DNA from: Phenylobacterium hankyongense
GTDB lineage: Bacteria; Pseudomonadota; Alphaproteobacteria; Caulobacterales; Caulobacteraceae
Assembly: GCF_003254505.1 (NCBI RefSeq)
Contig: NZ_QFYP01000001.1
Location: 1,286,001-1,350,000, forward strand
Reading direction: 5' to 3'
DNA: 64,000 bases
Each line of letters starts with the position of its first letter. Within the stretch, counting starts at the first letter, position 1. The notes below the pieces were generated by a model. That model was not told the origin of the DNA. It worked only from the letters and a program-made list of their open reading frames with translations, and searched no databases. Of the stretch, positions 1 through 9,224 are shown piece by piece. The translations under genes were made by a program, and so were the position numbers.

Positions 1-99
1 CGCGGTCAGCTGCTGGCCTTCAGTGACCAGCCGCGCCAGCCAGGCCAGGCCGAGCGTGGCGGCCGGGGCGGTAAGCGGCGCAAGGGCCTCGTCGTTCAT
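1..99 (-). CDS. N-terminus of an unidentified protein (cut by window edge)
   Basis: Only the first 33 residues are inside the window, starting MNDEALAPL and rich in Ala and Leu. The ATG overlaps the stop of the decarboxylase gene (ATGA overlap), so it is the next gene of the same leftward operon and probably translationally coupled. No family can be recognised from this fragment; the hydrophobic run at residues 9-24 could be a helix. Confidence 0.6.
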   Translation of the reverse strand, partial: MNDEALAPLTAPAATLGLAWLARLVTEGQQLTA

Positions 100-1550
100 G
101 CCGCGCGTCTCCGGGTGCATTGGCGTCCTGCGGAAAGGGTGGACGCGACGAGGGCCTCGATATCGCGGCGGTCGGTCCGGTGGTTGACGATGGCGGCGCG
201 GATGACGGTCCGGCCGTCGATGCGGGTCAGCGAGGGCGCGACGTCGCCGCCCGCTTGCAGCTCGGCGACGATCTCGGCGTTCAGCGCGTCGGCGTCGGCG
301 GCGGGGGCGTCGGGCCCGCGGTAGCGGAAGCAGACGATGTTGAGCTGGACCGGCGCGGCGAGCTCGAGCTCCGGCTCGGCGGCGATCCGGTCGGCGAGCT
401 CCCGGGCCAGGGCGCAGGTGTGTTCGATCACCGCTCCCAGGGCCGCCGTCCCGTAGGTCTTCAGCGTGAACCAGGTCTTCAGCGCCCGGAAGCTGCGCGA
501 CAGGTCCGGCCCGTAGTCGCAGGGCCACCAGTCGCCGCCGGCTAGGCCGCGGGCGGCGCGTTGCAGGTAGGCGGCGTCGGAGGCGAACGTCCGCCGGTGC
601 AGCTCGCCGTCGCGCACCAGCAGGAAACCGGCGTCGTAGGGCGTCTGGCCCCACTTGTGCCAGTCGAAGGCGATGGAGTCGGCGCGCTCGATCCCGGCCA
701 GCCGCGGGGCCAGCGACGGGGCGAGGACGCCGAGCGCGGCCAGCGCCCCGTCGACATGGAAATGCACGTCCTCGTCGGCGGCGATGTCGGCCAGGCCGGC
801 GAGGTCGTCGATGCCGCCGATGTCGACGGTGCCGGCGGTGCCGACGATCAGGAACGGCGTGCAGCCCGCCTGCCGGTCGGCGGCGATGGCGGCGCGCAGG
901 GTCGCCAGGTCGATGCGGTGGTGGTCGTCGACCGGCACGGCGCGCAGCTGCAGGCTGCCGATTCCGCTCATGTCCAAGGCGCGGCCGACGCAGCCGTGCA
1001 CCGCGCGCGAGGCGTAGGCGGTCAGCCGGGCCTCGCCCAGCCCCGCCGTGCGGCCACCGCCGCCCAGCACTCGCATGCGGGCCACCAGGGTCGCCAGGAA
1101 GTTCGCTTGCGAGGCGCCGGTCAGGAACAGGCCGCTGGCGGTGTCGGGGAAGCCGAACATCTGCCGGGTCCAGGCCAGCACCTGCTGCTCGACCTCCAGG
1201 GGCATGTGATCGCGGCCGCCGAGGTTGGAATTCATGCCGCCGGCCAGCATCTCGGCCAGCATGCCGACGACCGTGCCGCCGCCCTGCACCCAGCCCATGA
1301 AGCCGGGGTGGGCGTTGCCGCTCGAATAGGGGAGCACGTTTTCGAGGAAGGTCTCGTGGACCTGTTCGAGGGCGCTGGGGGCCAGCGGCAGCGCCTCGCG
1401 GAACCCCTGCCGGGCCGCGGCCGGCGGCTCGCGCCACACCGGCTGGGCGCGCAGGCCCTGCAGGTGGTCGAACAGGTCGTCGAGCATGCGGTGGCCCTGG
1501 CCGCGCACCGCCGACCAGTCCGCCGGATCGAGACTCACGTTGGAACTCAT
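96..1550 (-). CDS. PLP-dependent decarboxylase, group II (aromatic-L-amino-acid decarboxylase-like)
   Basis: 484 aa from the ATG at 1550. The open frame extends further upstream, but that extension is Arg-rich and unlike the family. The fold-type I decarboxylase pattern is clear: HVDGA at about 265-269 supplies the Asp contacting the pyridine nitrogen, and DWHKWG at about 297-301 carries the Schiff-base lysine K299. The N-terminal part has the family's HPGFMGWVQGG and MNSNLGG stretches. Members decarboxylate aromatic or acidic amino acids in the cytoplasm; the substrate cannot be read here. It overlaps the next leftward gene by an ATGA junction and is divergent from the small HTH gene at 1778. 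Confidence 0.9.
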   Translation of the reverse strand: MSSNVSLDPADWSAVRGQGHRMLDDLFDHLQGLRAQPVWREPPAAARQGFREALPLAPSALEQVHETFLENVLPYSSGNAHPGFMGWVQGGGTVVGMLAEMLAGGMNSNLGGRDHMPLEVEQQVLAWTRQMFGFPDTASGLFLTGASQANFLATLVARMRVLGGGGRTAGLGEARLTAYASRAVHGCVGRALDMSGIGSLQLRAVPVDDHHRIDLATLRAAIAADRQAGCTPFLIVGTAGTVDIGGIDDLAGLADIAADEDVHFHVDGALAALGVLAPSLAPRLAGIERADSIAFDWHKWGQTPYDAGFLLVRDGELHRRTFASDAAYLQRAARGLAGGDWWPCDYGPDLSRSFRALKTWFTLKTYGTAALGAVIEHTCALARELADRIAAEPELELAAPVQLNIVCFRYRGPDAPAADADALNAEIVAELQAGGDVAPSLTRIDGRTVIRAAIVNHRTDRRDIEALVASTLSAGRQCTRRRAA

Positions 1551-1615
1551 GGTGCGGCGACTCGCGCAGCGTCCGATGACGCCGCCCCCAGATGGACCGC
1601 CTAGGATTGTGGTTT

Positions 1616-1644
1616 GGTTAACGGAAACCCCCGGTGGGTTAACC
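1616..1644. promoter_or_regulatory. Inverted GGTTAAC elements in a divergent promoter region
   Basis: GGTTAAC at 1616-1622 and GGTTAACC at 1637-1644 lie in the 227-bp gap between the divergent decarboxylase and HTH genes, 21 bp apart start to start. TTAAC is half of a CtrA box, but the spacing does not fit TTAA-N7-TTAA. This is a candidate operator only. Confidence 0.25.
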
Positions 1645-1777
1645 ATGACGCGGCTAACCGTTGTCGCCGCCAACGATGCCGGAAGGGGTCGCCCACGCAG
1701 TAGGCGTCGCCGAAAGAACCGCCCGCGATCCGGACCGCGGACTTGACTCCGCGCGCCCGGCGTCTCCATCCATCCGC

Positions 1778-2002
1778 ATGATCAAAACCGGCCCCCACCT
1801 GAAACAGGCCCGCGAAGCCCTCGGCTGGTCGCCGGCCGAACTGGCGCGGGCGCTGCGGCTCGCCGGCGGCGACGACCAGGGCGAGAAGCGCGTGCTGGAG
1901 ATGGAATCCGGCCGCCGGCCGATCTCCGGCCCGGTGACGGTGGCGGTGGAGGCCCTGCTGCACGGCTTCCTGCCTGACGGCTTCATCCGCCCCGACCTGT
2001 AG
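1778..2002 (+). CDS. Small helix-turn-helix protein (XRE-like)
   Basis: 74 aa beginning MIKTGPHLKQAREALGWSPAELARAL. This matches helices 1-3 of an XRE-type HTH (residues 5-30), followed by EMESGRRPISGPVTVAVEALL, typical of helices 4-5. The ATG at 1778 was chosen because the frame upstream has no domain character. It is probably a DNA-binding regulator with no other domain. It sits alone between two divergent or unrelated transcription units, so its target is unknown. Confidence 0.72.
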   Translation: MIKTGPHLKQAREALGWSPAELARALRLAGGDDQGEKRVLEMESGRRPISGPVTVAVEALLHGFLPDGFIRPDL

Positions 2003-2162
2003 GCGACCCCCTTTCCGGAGCGTCGTCAATTCTTGCGCGTACTGTCACGCAGCCTTTACGTAGCGTCACCACAAGCCCCCTCGTGAACTGACCGACGGCC
2101 CTGTCGCCGCGTCGCGTTCGAGTTGCTCGTCCAGGCGGACGGGCCAGGGAGGCCGTTTCATC

Positions 2163-4796
2163 ATGCAAGGTCGTTTTCGCGCTGCCCTGATGGGCTCGGG
2201 CGCGCTGTTCTTCGCGGCTGGGGCTCAGGCCCAGCCCCTTCTCGCCGACGCTACGGCCGCCGCGGCCAACGAGGTCAGCACCGTGGTGGTGACCGCGCCT
2301 CGCGAAGAGGCGGTGGCGCGCAACCGCCAGTTCGAGGCGCCAAATCTGGTCAGCGTCCAGGCCGCAGAGACCATCCTCAAATATCCCGACTTCAACGCCG
2401 CAGAAGCGCTCGGCCGCATGCCGGGCGTGTCGATCTCGACCGACACCGGCGAGGGCCGCTTCGTCAACATCCGCGGCATCGACGGCAACCTGACCGGCGC
2501 GACGTTCGGCGGCGTGCCGATGCTGAACACCAATCCCGGCGGCACCTACTTCGGCGGCGGCGGCCGGGCGGTGGAGTACGACACCATCCCCACTGGGGCC
2601 ATCGACGGCCTGGTCGTCTACAAGACCACCCTGCCCGACCACGAGGCGGAAGGCCTCGGCGGCTCCGTCGACCTGACGCCGCGGACCGCCGCCAACGTGA
2701 CCCGCCCGTTCGTCGAGGGCACGCTCGGCTGGGGCTACGAGCCGATGCACGACCACACCGGACCGCTGAACGCGGAAGGCGCCGTGGGCGCCCGCTTCGG
2801 CTTCGACGGTTCGCACCTGATCGTCGAAGGCCAGGGCGAGCCCGCGGCCGACCGCGCCGGCTGGATGTCCAACCCGACCCCCTTCTCGTTCGTGCTGACG
2901 GGCTCGCGGCGCGACGATCGCCGCGGCTTCGACGACATGGAGGAGGACTTCAACGACCCGACCGTGGACCGGTCGCTCGCCGACATCCAGATGCGCCGCT
3001 ACGACTACCACCGTCGGCGGTTCGGCTTTGGCGGGGAGTTCGACTTCAAGCCGAACGACGACCACAACTGGTACGTGCGGGCCAACGTCACGGGCTACAA
3101 GGAGGCGGTTCAGAAGAACCGCCTGACCTACGCCGGCCTCGGCGACACCGTCGATCCGGCCAATCCGAGCGGCTTCGCCACCACCACCAACGTCTCGCTG
3201 GCGAGCACGGACGAGGCGGAGACCCACCGCAACGAGGTGTTCGTGGTGGGCGGCCAGGACCGGTTCGGCGAAACCGTGCTCGACTACCGCGCCTCCTACA
3301 GCCGCGCCACCTACGTCATGGGCCAGAACTACGGCGCCAAGTTCAACGGCCCGACCGGGCTGGCCTTCGCCTACGACAACTCCGCCAACAACGGCGACAA
3401 GCCGGCGATCAATGTGAACACCGCGCTGGTCAACGATCCGGCGCAGTATTCGCGGATCACCAAGATCACCAACAGCACCGCCAACGACGTCGACCAGGAA
3501 TACGCCTACGCCGCGAACCTGCTGTTCCCGGCGCACCTGGTGAACGACAGCGACCGGGTCAAGGTCGGGGCCGAGGTGCGGCTGCGCGACAAGAGCGCGA
3601 CGTCGTCGGCCTTCAGCTACGCCATCTCGCCGCTCAGCCTGGTCAACGCCTCTTCCCCGGCGGTGACCGACTTCTACGGCCGGTACACCAACGGCCCGGG
3701 CATCAACACGATCGCCCTGCGCGCCGCGGCGGCGGCGGGCGTGATGACCGGCGGCGTCGACCTGGGCAGCGTCTTCACCGCCAAGGAAGACATCTACGCC
3801 GCCTACGGCCAGTACCAGACCACGATCGGCAAATGGGGCGTGCTGGCCGGCGTCCGCGTCGAGCAGACCGACGCCCGGTACGGCGCCTACAGCGACGACA
3901 ACCCGACCCAGACCCTGGCCTTCACCACCCGCTCGGAGAGCTACACCAACGCCTTCCCGACGCTGCAGATCCGCTATGAGGCGGCCCCGAACTTCCTGGT
4001 CCGGGCGACCTATTCCACCGGCATCGGCCGGCCGGGCTTCCTGCAGAACTCCGCGACCACCTCGTCGAACCACGACGTCACGGACCCGCAGATCAGCCAG
4101 GGCAATCCGAACCTGAAGCCGACCACCGGCAACAACTTCGACCTGTCGCTCGAGTACTACATGAGCGGCGGCGGCGTCGTGCAGGTCGGCGTGTTCGACA
4201 AGGAGTTCGACAACTACATCGTCAGGCAGTTCCAGCGGCGCCTGTACGACGGGACCGATCCGACCTTCGCCGGCATGCTCGTCGGCTACAGCACCTACGC
4301 CAACCGCTCGGGCGCCTACGCCCGCGGCGTGGAAGCCGCCTACCACCAGCAGTTCTCGTGGCTGCCCGGGCTGTGGAACGGCCTGGGGCTCGACGCCAAC
4401 GTCACCCTCGTGGACTCCCACATCCAGGAGTACGACGCAGCCACCTCGTCCAGCGGCCGGGCGGAATCCGGCCTGCTGCCGGGCACCTCGCGGGTCACCG
4501 CCAACCTCGCCGGCTTCTACGAGGCGCACGGGCTGGAGCTGCGCCTGGCGAGCGAATACGTCAGCAAGGAGCTGTTCTCGCTGGGCGGTTCGAAGGCCAC
4601 CGACACCATCCAGGACAACCGCGTGACGCTGGACTTCACCTCCAGCTACCGCCTGACCCCGGCCTGGACGGTCTACTTCAACGCCAAGAACCTGACCAAC
4701 GCGCCGCTGCGGTTCTACATCGGCAGCGCGAGCTACCCGATCCAGCGGGAATACTACGACCAGACCTTCGAGGCCGGCGTCCGCGCCCGCTTCTGA
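2163..4796 (+). CDS. TonB-dependent outer-membrane receptor
   Basis: 877 aa. It has a signal peptide with a cleavage-like AQAQ at about 20-23, then a plug domain opening with EVSTVVVTAPREE and containing NIRGIDGN and a Tyr/Gly-rich stretch. A long beta-barrel follows, ending in VRARF with the C-terminal Phe of outer-membrane proteins. AGGGAGG lies upstream of the ATG. The receptor imports a substrate across the outer membrane using TonB energy. It is followed after 46 bp by a secreted beta-propeller and then a phosphoesterase, hinting at a phosphorus-containing substrate, which is an inference. The barrel contains YSTGIGRPGF and NLKPTTGNNFDLSLEYY, typical of the large Caulobacter/Xanthomonas-type receptors. 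Confidence 0.95.
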   Translation: MQGRFRAALMGSGALFFAAGAQAQPLLADATAAAANEVSTVVVTAPREEAVARNRQFEAPNLVSVQAAETILKYPDFNAAEALGRMPGVSISTDTGEGRFVNIRGIDGNLTGATFGGVPMLNTNPGGTYFGGGGRAVEYDTIPTGAIDGLVVYKTTLPDHEAEGLGGSVDLTPRTAANVTRPFVEGTLGWGYEPMHDHTGPLNAEGAVGARFGFDGSHLIVEGQGEPAADRAGWMSNPTPFSFVLTGSRRDDRRGFDDMEEDFNDPTVDRSLADIQMRRYDYHRRRFGFGGEFDFKPNDDHNWYVRANVTGYKEAVQKNRLTYAGLGDTVDPANPSGFATTTNVSLASTDEAETHRNEVFVVGGQDRFGETVLDYRASYSRATYVMGQNYGAKFNGPTGLAFAYDNSANNGDKPAINVNTALVNDPAQYSRITKITNSTANDVDQEYAYAANLLFPAHLVNDSDRVKVGAEVRLRDKSATSSAFSYAISPLSLVNASSPAVTDFYGRYTNGPGINTIALRAAAAAGVMTGGVDLGSVFTAKEDIYAAYGQYQTTIGKWGVLAGVRVEQTDARYGAYSDDNPTQTLAFTTRSESYTNAFPTLQIRYEAAPNFLVRATYSTGIGRPGFLQNSATTSSNHDVTDPQISQGNPNLKPTTGNNFDLSLEYYMSGGGVVQVGVFDKEFDNYIVRQFQRRLYDGTDPTFAGMLVGYSTYANRSGAYARGVEAAYHQQFSWLPGLWNGLGLDANVTLVDSHIQEYDAATSSSGRAESGLLPGTSRVTANLAGFYEAHGLELRLASEYVSKELFSLGGSKATDTIQDNRVTLDFTSSYRLTPAWTVYFNAKNLTNAPLRFYIGSASYPIQREYYDQTFEAGVRARF

Positions 4797-4842
4797 TCGA
4801 CGCCCGCCCCTTCCCCGTCCCCAGCCTCAGGAGCGCCCGACC

Positions 4843-5847
4843 TTGCGCCTTCGCCTGTCCCTCGCCCTTACCGCCGCCGTCATGGCCGCCACCGCCGGCC
4901 ACGCCGCCGCCCAGCCCCCGGCCTATCACCTGGTCGACAAGATCGCGCTGCCGGACGGCGGCTGGGACCTGGCGACCTTCGATCCGGTCCTGCGCCGGCT
5001 GTACCTGGCCCGCAATGAGGCGGTGACGGCGGTCGACGTGGACACCGGCCGGGTGACGGGGGCGCTCGCGGCGATCAAGCACGGCCACACCGTCGTCCCG
5101 CTGAAGGGCGGCGCCGAGATCATGGTGACCGACAGCGGGCCGAACACCGCGGAGTTCTTCGACGCCCGGACCGGCGCCGCGCTGGCCTCCGTCCCCGCCG
5201 GCCTGAAGCCCGACGCCGCGGCGTTCGACGCGGCCAGCGGCCTGGCGGTGGCGATGAACGGCAAGAGCGGCGACCTGACGCTGATCGACCCGAACACCCG
5301 CAAGGCGGTCGGCAAGATCGACATCGGCGGGGCGCTGGAGCTCGGCGCCGGCGACGGTCAGGGCCGGCTGTTCGTCAACGTCGAGGACCTCAACCAGGTG
5401 GCGGTGGTCGACCTGAAGGCCCGCAAGGTGGTCGCCCGCATCCCGCTGACCGGCTGCGAGGGCCCCACCGGCATCGCCTACCTGCCGGTGTCGCGCCGGG
5501 TGGTCTCCTCCTGCGTCAACGGCGTGGCGACGGTCGCCAATCCCGCCACCGGCAAGGTCGAGCGCACCCTGCCCATCGGCCCGCGCCCCGACTCGGTGCT
5601 GTACGACGCCAAGCGGAAGGTCGCCTTCATCCCCACCGGCGAGGAACTCGACCTGTTCGCCGATGACGCCGCGGGCGTGCGCCCGCTCGGCAAGGTCGCG
5701 ACCCAGGCCGGCGCCCGCACCGGCGCGCTCGACGAGAAGACCGGCCGGGTCTACCTGCCCGCCGCCGAATACACCCCGGCCTCGACGCCCAACGGCAAGC
5801 CGCAGGTGAAGCCGGGCAGCGTCGTCCTTCTGGTTCTGGAGCCCTGA
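4843..5847 (+). CDS. Secreted YncE-like beta-propeller protein
   Basis: 334 aa using a TTG start with CAGGAG about 9 nt upstream. The TTG start gives a complete signal peptide ending near HAAAQP. Repeated blade-like units follow (ARNEAVTAVDVDTGRVTG, GKSGDLTLIDPNTRKAVGKIDI, DLNQVAVVDLKARKVVARIPL), as in YncE/40-residue YVTN propellers. It probably acts in the periplasm as a binding or scaffold protein. It lies between the TonB receptor and the phosphoesterase in one transcription unit, with only 2 bp before the latter. Confidence 0.85.
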   Translation: MRLRLSLALTAAVMAATAGHAAAQPPAYHLVDKIALPDGGWDLATFDPVLRRLYLARNEAVTAVDVDTGRVTGALAAIKHGHTVVPLKGGAEIMVTDSGPNTAEFFDARTGAALASVPAGLKPDAAAFDAASGLAVAMNGKSGDLTLIDPNTRKAVGKIDIGGALELGAGDGQGRLFVNVEDLNQVAVVDLKARKVVARIPLTGCEGPTGIAYLPVSRRVVSSCVNGVATVANPATGKVERTLPIGPRPDSVLYDAKRKVAFIPTGEELDLFADDAAGVRPLGKVATQAGARTGALDEKTGRVYLPAAEYTPASTPNGKPQVKPGSVVLLVLEP

Positions 5848-5849
5848 GC

Positions 5850-6950
5850 ATGACCCGGCATCGCCTCGCCTGCGCCCTCACCGCCGCCGCCGCCGTGCTG
5901 GCCGGGGGCCTCGGCTCCACGGCCGCCGCGGCCGACTTCGAGGGCGTTCCCCGCTACGACCACGTCTTCGTCATCGTCGAGGAGAACAAGGACTACAGCC
6001 AGATCCTCGACCCGGCCGTCGCGCCCAACATCGCCGCCCTCGCCGCCCGCTATGGCAACGCCACCCAGTTCTTCGGCGAGGTCCATCCCAGCGAGGCCAA
6101 CTATGTGGCCCTGCTCGGCGGCGACACCTTCGGCATCCACGACGACGACGCCTACTACTGCAGCGCCGGCTCCACCCGGCCGTCCTGCGGCGGGGCCGCG
6201 GCGCCCGGCTATGCGGACCACACGGTCCGCTCGCCGCACCTGGGTGACCAGCTGCTGGCCGCCGGCCTGAGCTGGAAGGGCTATTACGAGAGCCTGCCCG
6301 AGCCCGGCTCGCTGGCAGTGATCGCCGGCGATCCCAGCTACGACGACGGCGACCGCCCGGCCGCCCTCTACGCCTCCAAGCACTCCGGCTTCATGAACTT
6401 CGCCAGCGTGCAGAACGATCCGCGCCGCGCCGAGCGGATCCTCGGCTTCGACGCCTTCGAGCGCGACCTGGCGACGGGCGCCCTGCCCAACTTCGCGCTG
6501 ATCGTGCCCAACCAGTGCAACGAGATGCACGGCCTGCACGGGCCGCACATTCCGGCCGACTGCGAGAGCGCCAACAAGACCGGGCTGATCGGCCGGGGCG
6601 ACAAGGTGGTCGGCGACCTGGTGCGCCGCATCCAGGCGAGCCCGCTGTGGGCGGCCAAGGGCAACGTCGCCATCATCGTCACCTTCGACGAGGGCGCCGG
6701 CAAGACCCGCGAGGGCTGCTGCGCGGTGACGCCGGACGCGCCGTCCAACTTCGGCGGCGGCCACATCCCGACCCTGGTGATCACCAACCACGGCGCGCGC
6801 GGGCTGAGCGACGACACGGCCTACAACCACTACTCGCTGCTGCGCACGCTGGAGGACGCCTTCCGGCTGCCCAAGCACCTCGGCCACGCCGCGGACACCG
6901 ACAAGGGCGTGCGGCCGATGACCCGGCTGTTCGCGACCGCCGCGCACTGA
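5850..6950 (+). CDS. Secreted phosphoesterase-family protein (acid phosphatase / phospholipase C-like)
   Basis: 366 aa with a signal peptide (cleaved near STAAAADF). The body begins YDHVFVIVEENKDYSQIL, the hallmark N-terminal metal/nucleophile region of the phosphoesterase family (PF04185). HPSEANYVALLGG follows, and later VTFDEGAGKTREGCC and GGGHIPTLVITNHGARG, positions that supply metal ligands in the alkaline-phosphatase superfamily. It likely hydrolyses phosphate mono- or diesters in the periplasm or outside the cell. The start is 2 bp after the propeller stop, so the three genes are probably cotranscribed. Confidence 0.88.
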   Translation: MTRHRLACALTAAAAVLAGGLGSTAAAADFEGVPRYDHVFVIVEENKDYSQILDPAVAPNIAALAARYGNATQFFGEVHPSEANYVALLGGDTFGIHDDDAYYCSAGSTRPSCGGAAAPGYADHTVRSPHLGDQLLAAGLSWKGYYESLPEPGSLAVIAGDPSYDDGDRPAALYASKHSGFMNFASVQNDPRRAERILGFDAFERDLATGALPNFALIVPNQCNEMHGLHGPHIPADCESANKTGLIGRGDKVVGDLVRRIQASPLWAAKGNVAIIVTFDEGAGKTREGCCAVTPDAPSNFGGGHIPTLVITNHGARGLSDDTAYNHYSLLRTLEDAFRLPKHLGHAADTDKGVRPMTRLFATAAH

Positions 6951-7020
6951 CCAAGACCACGGGCGGCGGCGCGACCTTCGCCAGGTCCGCCGCCGTTTCG
7001 CCATCTGGAGACCGCCGACC

Positions 7021-7983
7021 TCAGGACGGGGCGCGGAATCGGGCGCGATAGTCGCTGGGCGTCAGGCCCAGCCGCCGGACGAAGACCAGCCGCATATGCT
7101 CGGCGTTGCGGAAGCCGCAGTCGTAGGCCACGACCTTCAGCGGCAGATCCGCGGCCTCCAGGCGGTTGCGCGCGGCGTCGATCCGGGCGCCTTCGACGAA
7201 CTCGGCCGGGGTGCGCCGGGTCTCCAGCTTGAAAGCCCGTGCGAACGTGCGCGCGCTCATGCCCGCCACCGCGGCCAGGTCCTCCACACGGTGGGCGCCG
7301 CGCAGGTTGGCGATGACGTGGGCATGCACGCCGTCGATCGGCGAGTGCGGCTTCGACGGCGCCGTCAGCAGGGGGCTGAACTGCGACTGGCCGCCCTGCC
7401 GCTGGGCGACCACGACCAGGCGCTTGGCCACCGCCAGGGCGACTTCAGGGCCGTGGTCCTCGTGCACCAGAGCCAGGCCCAGGTCGATGCCGGCGGTCAC
7501 GCCGGCCGAGGTGACCAGGGCGCCGTCACGGATATGGATCCGATCGTATTCCACCCGGGCGCGCGGGAACTGCTCGGCCAGCCGCTGGGCGTCGCTCCAG
7601 TGCGTCGTCACCGCCCTGTCGTCGAGCAAGCCGGCGTGGCCCAGCGCGAACGCGCCGGTGCAGATCGAGCCGTAGCGCGGACAGCGCGGCGCGGTCGCCC
7701 GCAGCCAGGCGGTCAGGCGCGGGTCGCACCCCTGCGTCGGCAAGGCTGGCCCGCCGGCCACCAGCAGCAGGTCGTAGGCGTCCGCGGCCTCGGCGAAGGC
7801 CACATCCGCCGACAGGCGCAGGCCGTTGGAGGCGCGGACCGGCGCCCGATCGGCGCCCACCAGGGTGATCTCGTAGCCATCTTCTGGGCCGACAAAGGTG
7901 TTGGCTTCGGCGAAGACGTCCAACGGCCCCGCCACGTCGAGCGACTGCACGCAAGGGAAGATCGCAAGGGCGACGGTTTTCAA
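7021..7983 (-). CDS. GlxA-family regulator: DJ-1/PfpI domain plus AraC-type HTH
   Basis: 320 aa. Residues 1-190 form a class-I amidotransferase-like DJ-1/PfpI domain (SLDVAGPLDVFAEAN, then the nucleophile-elbow-like GSICTGAFALGHAGLL). Residues 215-315 are a double AraC HTH (VEDLAAVAGMSARTFARAFK and VAYDCGFRNAEHMRLVFVRR). In this family the N-terminal domain is usually a ligand sensor that has lost amidase activity. Its target is not evident: the HD-domain gene begins 234 bp away in the opposite direction. Confidence 0.92.
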   Translation of the reverse strand: MKTVALAIFPCVQSLDVAGPLDVFAEANTFVGPEDGYEITLVGADRAPVRASNGLRLSADVAFAEAADAYDLLLVAGGPALPTQGCDPRLTAWLRATAPRCPRYGSICTGAFALGHAGLLDDRAVTTHWSDAQRLAEQFPRARVEYDRIHIRDGALVTSAGVTAGIDLGLALVHEDHGPEVALAVAKRLVVVAQRQGGQSQFSPLLTAPSKPHSPIDGVHAHVIANLRGAHRVEDLAAVAGMSARTFARAFKLETRRTPAEFVEGARIDAARNRLEAADLPLKVVAYDCGFRNAEHMRLVFVRRLGLTPSDYRARFRAPS

Positions 7984-8217
7984 CGCAGAGCCATGGGGTC
8001 TGGGCGCGCAGGCCGGTGACGCTCGGGGAGGTTATCGCCGGAATCCTGCCAGGCCCGCATGCTTTTTGGCCAGGCGCGCCCCACGCCGTTCGGTCGGCGG
8101 AAAACGCTGGCCGGTTGGCGGTTTCTGCGGGGTCGAGCGCGTTGCGGCGGACCCGCAGCCGGCGAACATGGCTCCTACGCCGGCCCTCAGGCGGCAGACC
8201 ATCGCAAGGAACGTGAC

Positions 8218-8859
8218 ATGTCGAAGATCATCGCTGGCGTCCGGGCGCCGGACAGCGCGCTCGCCCATGAAGTCGAACAGCTGGTGCGGGATACCGAGTC
8301 CGAGCTGCTCTACCACCACTCCAACCGCGTCTTCCTGTTCGGCGCGCTGGCCGGCCAGCGCAAGACCCTCAAGGTCGATCTCGAGCTGCTCTATATCGGC
8401 GCCATGTTCCACGACATGGGACTGCAGCCGCCCTACGCCAGCGCCGAGGAGCGGTTCGAGGTCGACGGCGCCAACGCTGCGGCTGCCTTCATGCGGTCCC
8501 ACAACATCGACGAGCGCGACGTCGAGGACGTCTGGGACGCCATCGCCCTGCACACCACCCCGGGCATACCGAAACACAAGCGGCCGGTGGTGGCGCTGGT
8601 CACCGCCGGGGTGGAGATGGACGTCCTCGGCATCGAGTACGACGCGTTCACGCCCCAGCAGCGCGACGAGATCTGCGCCTGCCACCCGCGCGGCCACGGC
8701 TTCAAGAACGGCATCATCGACGCCTTCGCCTGCGGCACGATCAAGAAGCCCGCGACCACCTTCGGCAATGTGAAGGCCGACGTCCTGGCGTTGCGTGACC
8801 CCAGCTACCGGCGCGTCAGCTTCACCGACATGATCCTCAATTCGAAGTGGGCCGATTAG
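8218..8859 (+). CDS. HD-domain protein (putative phosphohydrolase)
   Basis: 213 aa from the ATG at 8218, with AAGGA about 8 nt upstream. HHSNRVFLFG, then IGAMFHDMGL (the HD pair) and AIALHTTPGIPKH give the H...HD...H metal-binding pattern of HD hydrolases. It resembles the HD proteins related to cyanamide hydratase and isonitrile hydratase in length and layout, but the substrate is not determinable. Its stop overlaps the stop of the convergent VOC gene by 3-4 bp. Confidence 0.82.
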   Translation: MSKIIAGVRAPDSALAHEVEQLVRDTESELLYHHSNRVFLFGALAGQRKTLKVDLELLYIGAMFHDMGLQPPYASAEERFEVDGANAAAAFMRSHNIDERDVEDVWDAIALHTTPGIPKHKRPVVALVTAGVEMDVLGIEYDAFTPQQRDEICACHPRGHGFKNGIIDAFACGTIKKPATTFGNVKADVLALRDPSYRRVSFTDMILNSKWAD

Positions 8860-9224
8860 GCGCGGGTCAGGATCTCCAGAGCATGGCCGGAGGGGTCCAG
8901 GAAATAGACGCCGCGGCCGCCGTTGCCGGTATTGATCTCATTCGGCCGCCGCCGCATCGGATCCGCCCAGAAATCCACGCCGCGTTGTTTGAGGCGGCCG
9001 AATATGGCGTCGAATTCGCCGTCGGAGACGAGGAAGGCGTAGTGCTGCTCCGCGATCGGTCGCGGACTGGTCATGAAGTCGAGACTGACGCCGTTCGCGG
9101 TGCGCACGACGAGGAAGGGCCCGAAGGGCTGCGGCGCAGGCAGGTCGAGCGTCTCCGCCAGGAAGCGGGCGGCGGCCTCCCGGTCGACCGAGTGGACGAT
9201 GGTGTGGTTCAGTTCGACGCTCAT
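8856..9224 (-). CDS. VOC-superfamily (glyoxalase/bleomycin-resistance-like) protein
   Basis: 122 aa starting MSVELNHTIVHSVDRE, which carries the first metal-ligand His of the VOC fold. A second half contains QHYAFLVSDGEFDAIFGRL and ends GRGVYFLDPSGHALEILT with the Glu ligand. This is a single-domain glyoxalase-like enzyme. The start overlaps the SDR stop (ATGA), making it the last gene of a MarR-SDR-VOC operon. The reaction is unknown. Confidence 0.9.
   Translation of the reverse strand: MSVELNHTIVHSVDREAAARFLAETLDLPAPQPFGPFLVVRTANGVSLDFMTSPRPIAEQHYAFLVSDGEFDAIFGRLKQRGVDFWADPMRRRPNEINTGNGGRGVYFLDPSGHALEILTRA

Noticed and set aside
1983..4529. An 848-aa open frame on the minus strand opposite the first TonB receptor
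   Set aside because: It is rich in Val, Gly, Arg and His with no domain, the usual antisense shadow of GC-rich genes; the + strand receptor has signal peptide, plug and barrel.
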